Below, in pieces: positions 11,970-23,844 of a stretch of 64,000 nt of DNA; the stretch's first letter is position 1; each line of letters starts with the position of its first letter. Position numbers and translations under genes: made by a program. The notes under the pieces are model-generated. The model was not told the DNA's origin. It made no database searches and saw only the letters and a program-made list of their open reading frames with translations. This DNA is from Rhodamnia argentea. Lineage: Eukaryota > Streptophyta > Magnoliopsida > Myrtales > Myrtaceae. The DNA is taken from the NCBI RefSeq assembly GCF_020921035.1, contig NC_063160.1, positions 23,159,095 to 23,223,094 on the forward strand. The letters run 5' to 3'.

Positions 11970-12330
11970 TTCCCTTCGTTGGCCTTCCTCAAGAGTTTCG
12001 AAATTTGTGGCGGTGCGGCGACGCTGCGGCGAGGACGATAAAGAGCCACACCGCTCCCGGGCGCTGGAGCTGGTGAATGAATGGTGATGAGTCTGATGAT
12101 GACGCCGATTGGTTTTTGAGTGACGAGGCCGCGAAAACCTCTCAAATTCACTTCGAACAAAAGCAAAAAAAAAAAAAAAACCGGAGGCAAGCGGCTTTTT
12201 GCCTTTTCCTTTCCCAATAGGTTTTATTACTTATCCAACTATTATGTTTCTGTCCCAAAAAAAAAATTATATATATATTATTTGATCATTTATTATTGAG
12301 GAGGCGTTCCCTTTTTAGTTATGATGCCGT
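11970..12330 (-). promoter_or_regulatory. 5' flank and promoter region of the unknown gene
   Basis: The sequence upstream of ATG 11969 is moderately GC-rich to about 12070 and then AT-rich. No unambiguous TATA box was identified. The start is assigned only from the ATG. Confidence 0.35.
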
Positions 12331-13005
12331 TGTTTGTTTGTTTGTTCGAGGGAAAGTATTTTTTGAAAACTTATTTTTAAAATTTTTCACTTGTTTGGTT
12401 TACCGAAAATAATAAGTCAACCAAAAACATTTTGATCAACGAAAATATTTATGCATAAAATCTAAAAAAGTGAATTCCCTCGACCGATCCTCAAGCCTTG
12501 GAAATGGCCGATGACTAACCACATGCCTAAAGTGGCATGCTTAAGCCTCGTTGGCCCACGCTTGTGGCGAGTGGAGCTTGAGCCTTGTTAGATGGAGTCT
12601 CGATCTCAAGCTCGTCATGGCCATTGACTGGCGATGTAGAAGAAAAAAAAATTAAATTAAAAAAGGAATAATGACACAAATAGTCAAATCTCTGAATTTT
12701 TAATTTAATCAATTTGAATTTTTAAAGCATATTCAACTTAATCCTTGAATTATAAAAAGATATTTAATGTAATCCTTCTATTAATTCAAGTTCAACAATT
12801 AAGTTGAACATATTCCAAATGTTCAAAGTCGATGTTATACCTTCGATTAAATGTTCAAAAATCATATTGATCAAATTAAAAATTCATAAACTACATTACA
12901 CATTAAATAAAAATTTAGTAATAATTTGTGTCATTTTGCCATTAAAAAATTATATAAATAATTTAAAATTATTTTTCCAATGAAAACCAAATACCGGCCA
13001 ATCGT
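12331..13005. mobile_element. Old TIR element remnant split by a nested MITE
   Basis: The left edge resembles the termini of plant hAT-like MITEs (GTTTGTTTGTTTG then GGGAAAGTATTTT), and the right edge (about 12975-13005) ends in ACCAAATACCGGCC. Inside lies a GC-rich patch at about 12480-12625 that resembles the cores of other elements here. The interval is interrupted by the element at 12665-12940. The boundaries are uncertain. Confidence 0.35.
12665..12940. mobile_element. Mutator-type MITE with 9-bp target duplication
   Basis: Inverted ends of about 16 bp (GGAATAATGACACAAAT at left; the right end reads GGCAAAATGACACAAAT on the other strand). It is flanked by a perfect 9-bp direct repeat ATTAAAAAA at 12656-12664 and 12941-12949. 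A 9-bp duplication is the mark of Mutator-like transposition. The 276-bp AT-rich interior has no coding capacity. A truncated relative lies at about 30441-30622. Confidence 0.75.
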
Positions 13006-13362
13006 TTTCTTTGATCTTTAAAGAATTTGCCCCATCGGTATAGTAAGCACAGGGCCAACGAAAGGACAGCGTTGCTCTTCCAAAAATGCCAAATTTTTCG
13101 CATTTATCTCTGTCCTGCACCAGCTAGCTTTACCCCCACAATAAATTTTTTTCAGAGACTTGACTATTTGTGTTTCTCGATTTTTGTTCTCATTCCAACA
13201 AATTCACCCAAAAAGTAAAAATAAATAGGGGACCCATTCACAACGAACCGGCTTTTATAACATTATCATTTCCCAAAACCAAAATAAGTTGCAAAAAAAA
13301 AAAAAAAAAAAAAAGAGAAAAAGTGAGACAGTATTTGGTACACCACGCCCCAACGGAAGCAT

Positions 13363-14358
13363 CTAAAAGTCCTCGTCCATCTTGAACACGTGGCTCCCGC
13401 CGTCGCCGTTGATGCTGGACATGACCGAGGCCTTCTGGTACTCCCCGACCCGCTTCTCGAAGAAGTTGGTCTTCCCCTGCAGCGAGATGAGCTCCATCCA
13501 GTCGAACGGGTTCGCCGCGCTGTACATCTTCCCGTACCCGAGCGCCCCGAGGAGCCGGTCGGCGACGAACTCTATGTACTGCCCCATCAGGTCCTGGTTC
13601 ATCCCCACCAGAGCGCACGGGAGCGCGTCGCAGATGAACTCCCTCTCGATGTCCACCGCCTCCCGCACGATCCCCCTCACGCGCTCCTCGCTCGGCTTCC
13701 TCCTCAGCAGCAAGTAGAGCAGGCAGGCGAAGTCGCAGTGGAGCCCCTCGTCCCGCGAGATGAGCTCGTTCGAGAAGGTGAGCCCCGGCATGAGGCCGCG
13801 CTTCTTGAGCCAGAAGATGGAGCAGAAGCTGCCGGAGAAGAAGATGCCCTCGACGCAGGCGAAGGCGAGGAGGCGCTCGGCGAAGGACTCGGCGCCGTCG
13901 ATCCAGCGGAGGGCCCAGTCCGCCTTGCGGGCGACGGCGGGGACGGTGTCGACGGCGCGGAAGAGCCGGTCCTTCTCGGCGGAGTCCTTGATGTAGGTCT
14001 CGAGGAGGAGGCTGTACATCTCGGAGTGGATGTTCTCGATGGCGATCTGGAAGCCGTAGAAGGCGCGGGCCTCGGAGAGCTGGACCTCCTTCATGAAGCG
14101 GACGGCGAGGTTCTCGAGGACGATGCCGTCGGAGGCGGCGAAGAAGGCGAGGACGTGGGTGACGAAGTGGCGCTCGTCGGGGGAGAGGGAGTCCCAGTGG
14201 CGGAGGTCCTGGGAGAGGTCGACCTCCTCGGCGGTCCAGAAGGAGGCCTCGGCCTTCTTGTACATCTCCCAGATCTGGGGGTACTGGATAGGGAACATGC
14301 AGAAGCGGTCGGGGTTCGGGGCGAGCAGGGGCTCTTCCTCTTGGATGATCGACGGCAT
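13363..14358 (-). CDS. RNR2: Ribonucleotide reductase small subunit (R2, TSO2-like)
   Basis: Class I ribonucleotide reductase R2 subunit, which holds the di-iron tyrosyl radical needed to make dNTPs in the cytosol. 331 residues, the normal plant length, in one exon. All iron ligands are present: D77 ([10 protein letters not shown]), E108 and H111 (IENIHSEMY), E170 (ACVEGIFF), E204 and H207 (RDEGLHCDF). The radical tyrosine is Y115. The acidic Phe end (FKMDEDF) is the peptide that docks on the R1 subunit. N-terminal [19 protein letters not shown] is typical of the family and fixes the start. The gene is very GC-rich with strong third-position bias, unlike its intron-rich neighbours. Arabidopsis TSO2 is S-phase induced through E2F; E2F-like sites lie upstream here. 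Confidence 0.97.
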   Translation of the reverse strand: MPSIIQEEEPLLAPNPDRFCMFPIQYPQIWEMYKKAEASFWTAEEVDLSQDLRHWDSLSPDERHFVTHVLAFFAASDGIVLENLAVRFMKEVQLSEARAFYGFQIAIENIHSEMYSLLLETYIKDSAEKDRLFRAVDTVPAVARKADWALRWIDGAESFAERLLAFACVEGIFFSGSFCSIFWLKKRGLMPGLTFSNELISRDEGLHCDFACLLYLLLRRKPSEERVRGIVREAVDIEREFICDALPCALVGMNQDLMGQYIEFVADRLLGALGYGKMYSAANPFDWMELISLQGKTNFFEKRVGEYQKASVMSSINGDGGSHVFKMDEDF

Positions 14359-14538
14359 CGTTTTCGGCCTCCGGGCGTTCGAGCTCCCTGCGATCGGCTG
14401 CTGCTTCGACCGGGAGGTAGACGAGGGAGGGGATTTAGGGATTTAGTTCGGGGGATGCCGATGGAGGGATTTGGGGATTGGTGGGGGTGGGATTTTAAAG
14501 GGGAGGGAGAAGGGCGGGTGATTTTTGAAATTTGGGGA

Positions 14539-14606
14539 AAGCTTGCGCGAGAATTTTTAACGTTTCGAGCGTTTTTTAGAATTGAAAAGGAAGCTTGCGG
14601 GAGAAT
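14539..14606 (-). promoter_or_regulatory. Duplicated E2F-like promoter element of RNR2
   Basis: A 16-bp word AAGCTTGCG(C/G)GAGAAT occurs at 14539-14554 and again at 14591-14606, 52 bp apart, about 180-250 bp upstream of the RNR2 ATG. On the gene strand each contains TCTCGCGC or TCTCCCGC, one base from the E2F consensus TTTSSCGS. Function is inferred from RNR2 family regulation. Confidence 0.5.
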
Positions 14607-16533
14607 CTTTTGCGGGGGGCAGGGGTGTTTTGGGGATTTTGAAGGAGTTGAATGTGGATGGCGCGGCGGTTCTCTTGGGCTTTTCTTTAGTAATGTGGGA
14701 TTGTACTTCTATCCTTAAAAGATCGTCCATCGTTTATTATTTTTAGGTCACGCAATTGGTCCTCGCGTTTCTTCGGAAATTTAGGAGAAATAAGAAAAAT
14801 TAGATAAATATCTTACCACACTCGAAATTAGTAATGACGTATCTTTTTTTTTTTTTCTCTTGGTTCCGAGGTTACCGATGATGTTTCAATGAAGTTCGAT
14901 TTGGATCTCGCTCGTGCAATCTCGTTGAGAAAAGTTTTTTTTTCAATTTTTAAAATGTTGATCACGTATCAATGAACATAGATACTTGAAAACGTATTTG
15001 CACATTCGAAATTGCAATCTGTTTTTTTTTTTTTGGGTGCATTTAATCTCGATTTCGATTATCTTTTTGATACTCCATTCAAAAATTAAGGATAATTTCT
15101 TATCTCGTGACGCTGGCGGGGACTTTTGCAGGCGCAAATGGGGAGGGAGGTCTTGAAGTTCGAAATGGCACGCTGTTCTATTTTTGGAGGGAGGAGCGTT
15201 ACGGGGACGGACAGGTCGTTATCAACAATGACCATCGCATGGGGAGCGGAGCGGGCGACGGCTAGGGTTCGTTGTGGCGCGCGCGATAGCTGGCAGTGGC
15301 ACGCGTCCCCACTCCAGCCGACGGGGTCCGCCTCGCGCGGCCTTCTGAGTTCTGAAGACTCGTATGGGCCGGCGGCGATTAAAGATTTATTGGGCCGTTT
15401 TACTCATTTGCAAGAAATTCAAGATTCAGTAAAAAAAACCTATCGTTTGGAACTATAAAAAAAAAAATCTCACACCACGGTAATTTATATCTTAACATAT
15501 TCGCGAAGTATCAAAAAAAAAAAAAAAAAGGTCTGCTCAGACCATTGTTCCATCGTTTTTCATAAAATATCTCCCAAATTAATTTTTTCGCGAAACATCA
15601 AAAACAACATCACCTTTATCCTAAACTAATTGGAGTGGGCGGTTGATGAACCCATAAATAAATAAAATAAAAGCAAGACCGATTGTGGGAGAAGAAATAA
15701 TTATATAAAAAAAAAAATATATCTAAAACGTTATAACAAACTTTTCATGTAATAAACTAAAATAACAATTAAATATAAGTCATATTTGAATTCTTATTTT
15801 ATGTTATAAAAGCTTTTTTTCAAATAACAAACTTTCATGTAATAAACTAAATAACAATTAAATATAAGTCATATTTGAATTCTAATGTTAGAAAGAAAAT
15901 GAAAACATGAAAAATAAATTTTTTATTTATTCCTATATGTTTTTATAAATTTTTGAGTTTCTTTCTACGTTATGATAAATATTTTGTGCATATGCACACA
16001 CACTTCATATCTATATCATTACATATTTTAGGTATGGTAGTTTAGTTTATTATTCAATAAAATTTTTATTAAGGAATGATGTAATGAAATAAAAATAATG
16101 AAAAAAGAGATATGAAAATAAGAAAAATAAGTAAATAAAAATGAAGTAGAAGAACCCAAATTTTAAGTCAACAAGTTCGAACTTGAAAATGATCTTTTTA
16201 ATTCTAGAAGGATGTGGGCCAATGACATTTCTAAAAAATAAAAAATAAACCAAGAAACCTCAATCTCATTCTCTTATGTATTTCTGGTTCATGTTAAAGT
16301 TCCATCATTCGTTTTTAGTTTTTTAATTCACGTCAAAATTCTACGAAAACAACAAGAGAGTAAAGAATTCTTCTAAAGATAGTCAAAACTCATTCTCATC
16401 CGCAGCTTTGTGGTCCATGTTGAAATTTAATGAAAGTGGTGAGAGATGCTAAACTTTTCTTAGTTTCCAAATGTGAATGATCATATTTTCTCTCTCTTAC
16501 TAGAGTTAGCGATGAATTACAAATAGATTTTTA
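14607..16533. other. Spacer with a GC island and an AT-rich tandem duplication
   Basis: A GC-rich island at about 15110-15400 carries TAGGGTT and two TGGGCC words (15365-15370, 15391-15396) but no recognised gene. At 15731-15892 a segment of about 65 bp (AATAAACTAA, ATATAAGTCATATTTGAATTC) is repeated in direct orientation roughly 98 bp apart. The rest is AT-rich and featureless. Confidence 0.45.
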
Positions 16534-17581
16534 GGACATGCATGGTAATCATTCTCATTCTCTGATTTTGGGAACAAAAAAAGATGAGAGTCGCGTTTGG
16601 TAATGCAAATAAAATTGATTCCAATTATGTTCCTAAAATCAATTTTAGAAAATCGGAATCAGTTTTAGAGCAAAATACGGAACAAAAAGACGTTGGTTTT
16701 AGAAGAAAAAATCACTTTTGAGAATCACAAAACAAAATGAAATCTCGCATATCTTATTTTTCCCTTTCAATTCTCTAGTCACTTTTCACTCGACATAATA
16801 AAAATAAAATAAAATATTTTTTAAAAAGGAAATTATTTAAAAAATCACAAAAAATTTGGAAAGTCCCTAAATATCAAATAAGCTTATATAAGGCTAGTTT
16901 AACCTTATTTTCATAAATTTGAGCCTAAATTTCCTAAATTTCATAGATTTCACTAGTTTGTAAAAAATATCATAGAAGATGATATATGTTCGTAGTCATG
17001 CGTTACAAAATGTAAACACCTGCATGTGGAGCTGAAGCCAAACACTCACTTGAATTTAGGATAGAAGTTGCAAAATGATAGTTAAGGACTTGTACTTCAT
17101 ATCAAGGAGGATAATTTTTTTTTGTCGGTGGATAATTTGATTATTCGACTATTATGTTTATATGTATTTTGGACAACGCAACATTTAAAGAAAAAATGAG
17201 TTCTTAATATGTGAACTGTCCCATGCTTCAATCGAACTTCAAACATAATGTATTAAAATTTATGTTTCATTTATGACTTGCTAAAAAAAACAATGTATTT
17301 TAAATTATTTTAGTATGCATTGAAAATTAGTTTTCAATTTAGGATGAAATTTTACAAAGTAATTACATAGTTATTTGACTTAAATGAAAAAAAATTAGAA
17401 AGAGAAACAGTTTTTTGAAATAGAATGTTGTGCAATTATTAAACGCGTTTCTATTCCGGGAGTAGAAATTTTGGGCAATTATCAAATGCGTTTTGATTCC
17501 CTAAAACTCATCCAGGGAATAGAATCAGAAAAAGTCATTTTTATCGGAATCAATTTTCCAGAATGGTTACCATGCACATCC
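16534..17581. mobile_element. Long non-autonomous TIR element, about 1.05 kb
   Basis: The left end GGACATGCATGGTAATCATT is matched by the right end, which reads GGATGTGCATGGTAACCATT on the other strand. The subterminal motif GATTCC..TTTTAGA recurs at both ends. The interior shares stretches with the element at 41731-42408, for example AAATCACTTTTGAGAATCACA and AAACGCGTTTCTATTC, so the two are one family. No open frame or clear target duplication. Confidence 0.65.
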
Positions 17582-18443
17582 TTATAGTCTCCATTTGTGC
17601 ATTTTTAGGTTCACTTACATTAATATGTATAAATACCAAATAATGAATATAACATGATATGAACATATCCGACTTTATTACTGTAATTCACCAAACAATA
17701 AATATGATAAAATAAAATCCTTGAATTTTATGTCCTATCCTATCCTATGCAATTTTATCCTGGCTAAAAATCTAGATAATCAAACGCAACCCTAAGAGAT
17801 TATCTCCATATGAACCTCGTTTTCCACTCTCTTATCGGTATAATCATCCAAGAATGCTTCTTCGTTTGATTTCAAACTTCTAATAAACTCCCATCTCAAA
17901 ATTTGAAGGACCATATAAATTCCTATTGGGACTTATTAAAGCCTTCATTAACCTTCCCCGATCAAAAGCATCATAAAGTATAAGCAAATCTCTTCCTTTA
18001 CATGATGTTCAAAATCATTTTAAAAGGATCAAAACCTCAAACACATCTTTCCTCTATGTAAGTTGATAACTATGCCTGGAAGCAGTTAAACTTCATCCGA
18101 AAGAACACGGATTTAGCAAAAAGGAAGAAATCGCCAAGCCGTTGATAATTAATTGAGTGAAAATATCATCAAATACTCTATAAAACGATGAGGGCCAAAA
18201 CGAGTTCAAAAGAACAAATCTCAACGGTAAGCACAGACCTACCTCAATGTGCTCTCTCCTCTCATCAACCATGAATCAACCCAAAAAAACTCAATGCTAA
18301 TTAAAGTTGCAGAGACAAGATTAATTCTTTGGAAAAGGAAGCAAGGCGCCAGAAGAGATGAATGCCGCGCCGTCGCACATACATCAGCACAAACTTCTGG
18401 TGGATGCTTGATCTTCTGAATGAACACAGATATACCGCTACAC
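17582..18443. other. Spacer, TOM20 3' flank
   Basis: A MITE right end (TCCTATCCTATCC then TAATCAAACGCAACCC) lies at about 17700-17795, related to the element at 1162-1687. The remainder probably includes the TOM20 3' UTR. Confidence 0.4.
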
Positions 18444-20750
18444 TCATCGCGGGGGAGGAGGTGGTGGGGGCATGTGAGTTTTCGCAAACCCAACCCAGGC
18501 GACAATGCCGACAGCAAGGATGATCCAGCCAAATATGTCGTACTTGAGATCACTGGTCTTCTTTTTCTTTGAACCCTGAAGGGAGACGAAGCAGACCGGT
18601 CATGCATCCTCATAAAGATGTAGTCTATCAACAGAGACACCACAAGCAGACTCCTCATTTAAACATGCAGTTTTCTGTGCGCGCACACGTGTGATTGTAT
18701 GTGCTACCATGTGGTCGGTCGGACATCACAGGCCAATATTGCCACAGCAGCGACCTCCCCCCAAAAATAATATATATTCTATATCTCTGATTGCACGATT
18801 GAATGTAACAAATTTTAAAATAGCAAAGCTCGGGTACAACCAAGCAAAGGACTATAATATAAGAGATTGAAGAGAATGACCTTCATGCCACCGGAAGAAG
18901 ATGAAGGCCCAGCAGCTGCGACCTGTTGTCCTAATCCAGACTTGTGGATCTCCACGTGTATCTCCGGGGCCTAAGCAGAAACACAGACACGAATCTTTAA
19001 AGCTAAAAATCTCCATTAGGGAAGAATTGACTGCACGGACACCCTACTTTCAATCCAATTGAACAAACCCTGGACAACAAGACACTAAAAATAATAGTCC
19101 TTCCCCAACCGGATTGAGGTCACAGAAAAAGTAAGGCGATTTCAGAAATCCCCGACAGGCTATAAGCTGCATGCAGGCACACATGCTTGTAAATCCACAG
19201 CACCAGCACCAGCACCAGCACCAGCACCAGCACCAGCACCAGCACCATGCGTGCACATGCGCATGGTTATAAAAGCTTCCCAAGAAGTAGAGCAACCTCA
19301 AAGAAGATTAGTTCACAGTACCTTAGCAGCCACTTCCAGAGACTTAGCATACAACTCATTGCCAGGATCCTGAAAAGCATGGTTACAGCATAGTCATTTA
19401 TCTACATCTACCAATCGAACAACAGGCATAGAAATTGTCGAGGCTTCAATTCAAATCACCTCAGTGACAGCTTGCTCAAAATAGCGAGTCGCCTTCTCAA
19501 AATAAACCTTAGCCTCATCTTGGTCTGGAATTAAAAATGCATGGGAAGTGTGAGCATTCCCAAGACACCAAAGAGTATCATGCCTGGTGGAGTTCACCTG
19601 GAGTGCCTCCTCAAGTTTTGAAATAGCATCTGAATGATCAGACTATCAGCTAAGAATGCAAAGACGACCATTCATTTCCAATAACAAACACACCGTGCAG
19701 CATTAACCGAAAGAAATTAACTACAACAAACACAATAAGTTCAAAGTCTATGCAAATGCACTCAGGGATTGGAAATACGGCTGCTGTGACAACAGGCTAA
19801 TATCACATGTCCAGACATCAAGGAAAGACCCAATTATCGAAGATTTTCTTTTTCATCAAGGAAATAGCTTCTATTGATGCCTTGAAAATTCCTTGAGATA
19901 AGCAAAAACAAAAATCTTCATTGGTCGAGGAAATGAAGATGGGTGTGAAGGATGCAAAGGAGACCTTGAAGTTTTCATAATGAATTTTGGTCAATTTACG
20001 TCATCTTAGAACTTCATAATCATTTGTGAATGTGCCAAATTTGTATAGCTTTCATCTCTTCTTCTCATTTACTTCCATGATCGCGCCAAACAAACTGACT
20101 ATCCTAGTTAAAAGGAGCTTGCGTAAACAGAATGACAAGGATGAGATTTTCAAAACAGCATACGTTCGCCGATCGATGAAATGGGACTATAATCATCCGG
20201 GGCAAAAAAAAAAAAACAGAAAAGCTAATTTCCCTTCAGAATTAACAGCAGACGATTGGGGCAACGCGCAGAAATTATTAAAAAAAAGAAAGAGCAACCT
20301 TGAATCATTTTTTTGGAATCCGGCACGCTCTGAAACTGAGACAACTCCAGCAAGGCTCCTCCCCACCTAGTCAAGTTCTGCACAGCGAGGGAACAAGAAA
20401 AAGCATCCAAATTAACCCCAGAAAAACAACATTCAAACAACGCAGGAAGCACAAATTGGAATCTGAAATCCCACAGTTAAAGCATCTCCCCACAAAAGCA
20501 TCGAACCTACTAAAAGCCACAAGCAATCGAACCTGAGTCGACCGACAGGGCGAGAAGAAGAAGAAGAAGAAGAAGAAGAAGAAGACGAACGACGACGACG
20601 ATAACTCAGGGTGAATAGATTACAGAGCGAAAGCGAACGATATGAATTACTGACATCGGCATCGAGGGGGTTCTTGGCGTAGGTGGTCTCGGCGGTCTTG
20701 CGAGCGTGCTCGAAGAAGAGGATGCGGTCGAAGTCACTCTGCATATCCAT
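18444..20750 (-). CDS. TOM20: Mitochondrial import receptor subunit TOM20
   Basis: Outer-membrane receptor that recognises presequences and passes precursors to the TOM complex. Exons (minus): 20655-20750, 20299-20377, 19460-19629, 19322-19369, 18881-18970, 18444-18575; all GT-AG, 615 nt, 204 residues, the usual plant size. It starts [18 protein letters not shown]. The TPR-like helical core contains [29 protein letters not shown] and [19 protein letters not shown] basic KKKK stretch precedes the single C-terminal membrane helix ([21 protein letters not shown]) and a short poly-Pro tail ending in Arg. The C-terminal anchor is the plant arrangement, opposite to animal and fungal TOM20. TGGGCC elements lie upstream. 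Arabidopsis has tandem TOM20 copies beside TSO2; only one is present here. Confidence 0.97.
19201..19246. repeat. Hexanucleotide repeat (CACCAG)n in a TOM20 intron
   Basis: About 7.7 perfect copies of CACCAG lie in the intron between exons 4 and 5. A reading as protein would give a Trp/Cys repeat, which is an artefact. Confidence 0.95.
20552..20584. repeat. (AAG)n microsatellite in TOM20 intron 1
   Basis: About 10 AAG units between exons 1 and 2; they read CTT on the gene strand. Confidence 0.9.
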
Positions 20751-20999
20751 GGCGAGATCAAAAACTTGCTTCCCACTCTGTCTCGCTTGGGTTCAGGCAG
20801 CGGGAAGGACGAAAGAGGCTGGACTTTATGGGCAAAGTATTCGCTAACGAGCCCTAACGGAGCAAAGGAGAGTGAGGAAGACTAGTGTTTCGAGAGGAGA
20901 CTCACAGCGAGGCGGCTCTGTAGAACCATGTGCATTTTCGTAATTTTACAGCTTTTTCTAGTTGTCCTTTTTCTTTCTGGAAAAAGGATGGACGTGGCC

Positions 21000-21022
21000 T
21001 GGGCCATGCGTGTGCGTGGGCC
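21000..21022 (-). promoter_or_regulatory. Paired TGGGCC (site II) elements upstream of TOM20
   Basis: TGGGCC occurs at 21000-21005 and 21017-21022, about 250-270 bp upstream of the TOM20 ATG. Such TCP-bound site II elements are common in promoters of plant nuclear genes for mitochondrial proteins. No other clear motif was found between 20751 and 21943. Confidence 0.45.
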
Positions 21023-21943
21023 GAGGCTCGTGCGGCTTTGTTGGGGGGACGATCGACCGCGACGCCACCACGACTCGGGTTCGAGGGTCGTGCATTTGCG
21101 AAGTCGCCGGGGCGGTTGAGAGGTTTCGGTCGTGCCCACGTCGCCGAAATCAGGAATTTCTCAAGATAAAATCGGGTGTTCAATCAAATGGCGAAGGCCT
21201 ACTCTTCTCACGCAGGTATCGAAATGAATCAGAACCGTCGGATCTACCTGGATCTAATAAGCGTTCTTGATCATCTCTAGTAGGGTCCGACCCACCATTT
21301 TGGATTTTGGACAGATCAAATGGTTGAAACTAAAGTTTGATGACCTGATGTAAATCCCACGAAATTTACCCTCGGAGAGATGAGATGAAATACTCTTGCC
21401 ACATCCGGCTCCTGATGTACATAGCCCTAGCCAATTGGCCGTGGAACTTCTCTCTCAAAGACTCCCTCAACCGGAAGTTCGGAACAACGCCTGCGCCTCG
21501 TTGAAGGTTAGATGAAACCGGTGGACCGCACCCGAATCGCTTCTTTACCTCTTCTATCTCAATGTTTTCGTCCGAGGCGGATAATAGAAAGAAGATGAGT
21601 TCGCACACTGCCACGTGGACAACTCGTCCAAATAAAATTTCCATCACGCGAAATCCGAGCTCAGTCACAAGGTCTCCATTTTTTTTTTCCTCCTACATAT
21701 ATAGTGACTTCTAGGACTCGTTGACATTATACAAAACACACATTGCTTTCTCTGTCATTTGAAACCTACAAACACCAGGATATTCGAGACAGCAAGTTGT
21801 TCTGTCCATCGAAAGAAATGCTCCCGTCCTCACTGCCCCGTGCTTCTGATCTGCACAGATCGCTGATCCTGCCCCCTTCAACAACTCGATGCTTCAAATT
21901 GAGTCGGAGTTCCACACTCGGACAACATGACATGCTGGGCGCA
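21023..21943. other. Spacer between TOM20 promoter and ENY2 3' end
   Basis: No gene recognised; short open frames lack coding character. The right part probably includes the ENY2 3' UTR. Confidence 0.4.
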
Positions 21944-23844
21944 TTACAAAGCGGCTGAATTGAGGAATGTCCGAATTCTTTGCAGCAGTTCGCCCTTTAC
22001 CGAATCGGGAACAGAGGCTGCATCATACGTTCAAATGCCAAACATTGCTCAGATGAAATCCAAAAGAAGTTCGATAGCGAGAACCATTCTCGTATGAACT
22101 GGCGGCTCACACACAAAAGTAAGTAGACTGACATCTTTCAGCAGCTGTGATGAACCTCATCCAAAAGAACCAAAATTTAAACATAAATTTCACCCGGTTG
22201 AAAAAGGCGACCTTTTTCCTCACGGGCACCAACATCAATCCACAGTGCAGGAATACACTAAGCCTACCACACAGAAAAGCACAGTGCCTCCAGTGCCGTG
22301 GCACTAATCTAGCACGAGAACACCCTCAAGACCAGTATGCTAAGGCCAAAAGTCTGTCACTTACCAAATTATGTACAGCAGAAATTGTTTTTGCAGTGAT
22401 AAGGCAAACAATAAATATAACAGAACCTCAGAGTTCAAAGAGTAGTGGAAATTCGAGTGTCATCTTTTCTCCAGGGCCACTATAAGAAGAACCAAGAAAG
22501 TAGAGAAAGGATACACTTACCTCTTCCCTTAGGGGTAATGACATGTACGAGCTCATCCACAGTGACATTGTTCCTACCTTTCTTCTTTATAAAAGCCCTG
22601 TTAAAGAAAATAAGCTCCTCATGGTATAATACCCAAACTACTACGTAGGCCAAGATATCTGAAAGTGTGTGTATATATAGAGGCGCACAGATAGATATTC
22701 AACTTAACCAATCAAAGAAGTTAGTAACAGAGAAATAAGTTACTGCAAGAGAACATAAGACGACTGATAAGTGAAGCAGCAGTGCACCCGCTGTATTGCT
22801 ACTTTCAATCCTTAGGGTCCCTATCGGGATCTATGTACTCGCTTGAACAATCTCTTTACAGCCAAGAAGTCATAAATCCACAGCTGTGCCTATCCTCCAG
22901 ACATTTCATTCAGTGAGAACTTCATAATACCAAAATGTCATATTTTTCTTTACCAATATTACTCGGTCCTCAATATTTAGTGCATTACAAAGGGACAGGA
23001 GATTAGTTTGTGTGTAAAGCATTATCAATAAGCGAGCAACATAACTCATAAGAATCACTTGGGCACTCATAACACAAGCATTACATGTGGCCATCTCCGT
23101 TTTTGGGACCTGAGGTACGATTACGCTAAATCTGACAGTTAAATTAATCTCACAAGATGGGGGCAACTAATGAGAGAATATATATAATCGGCATAACCAT
23201 AATAACCTGCAAAGCGTTTTCATTTCATCTTTCCAACCGCACTCGGTAAGCCTTTCCCTCAACAGCTCCATCAGCCGTTCCTTCTCTCCACTTTCTATCA
23301 GCTGCCACAAGACGTACACGTTTCTCAGTCGAAACAAGGTAAAGGGTTCGAAGCCAACGACATACAAAAAGGAACAACACGACAAGAACTGCAGCTAAAC
23401 CCAACGAGCGAGTTCGATGTTGAGAGTCGAATTAAAGCAACACACTAAACTGGAGATGTGTGAACTGGCCCAACTCAAGTTTCTGAATCATGGGACAGTC
23501 TAGCTACTAAAGAACCGCGAGGAAAAACAATCAACGTCACAAATCGAACCTACAAAACCCAGCAGCCCTTCAGAGTTACCATCAATTTCCACATCGAGGA
23601 TGCAAAAAGTTTGTCAATTGAGTGAAGAAACAGACCTTGATGTTGATAATCTCTTGGAGAGTAGGCACGTTTTCCTGATCCTCTGCTGCATCTGGCGTTG
23701 GGGGGCGATTCACCGAATGTCTCCTATTTTTTTCAAGCAGCAGAGAGAGAGAGAGAGAGAGATTAATCGGAAGAAAAGATCAGACACATTTCGTGTTAAG
23801 AATGCTTTAAACTGAAATAACCAGAATCTGTTCAGAACTAACAT
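21944..23844 (-). CDS. ENY2: Transcription and mRNA export factor ENY2 (SUS1)
   Basis: Small helical subunit of the SAGA deubiquitinase module and of the TREX-2 mRNA export complex. CDS pieces (minus): 23843-23844, 23636-23723, 23207-23301, 22521-22597, 21944-22017; 336 nt, 111 residues. The start codon is split: AT at the end of exon 1, G at the start of exon 2, giving [13 protein letters not shown]. Core motifs are [46 protein letters not shown] and [16 protein letters not shown], ending with a short helix ([14 protein letters not shown]). Length and order match plant ENY2. Exon 1 is otherwise 5' UTR. Intron 1 carries a GA repeat at 23742-23762. It is divergent from the M48 gene; in Arabidopsis I recall the same two genes as neighbours (At3g27100 and At3g27110). 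Confidence 0.93.

Noticed and set aside
13390-14718. 442-codon plus-strand open frame opposite RNR2
   Set aside because: Artefact of GC-rich third positions; its Val/Glu/Gly/Asp-rich translation is the shadow of a gene with every R2 catalytic residue.
19201-19246. CRISPR-like spaced repeats
   Set aside because: Contiguous hexamer microsatellite without spacers, in a plant nuclear intron.
19050-19301. Frame coding a Trp-Cys repeat
   Set aside because: Produced by the CACCAG microsatellite inside a TOM20 intron.
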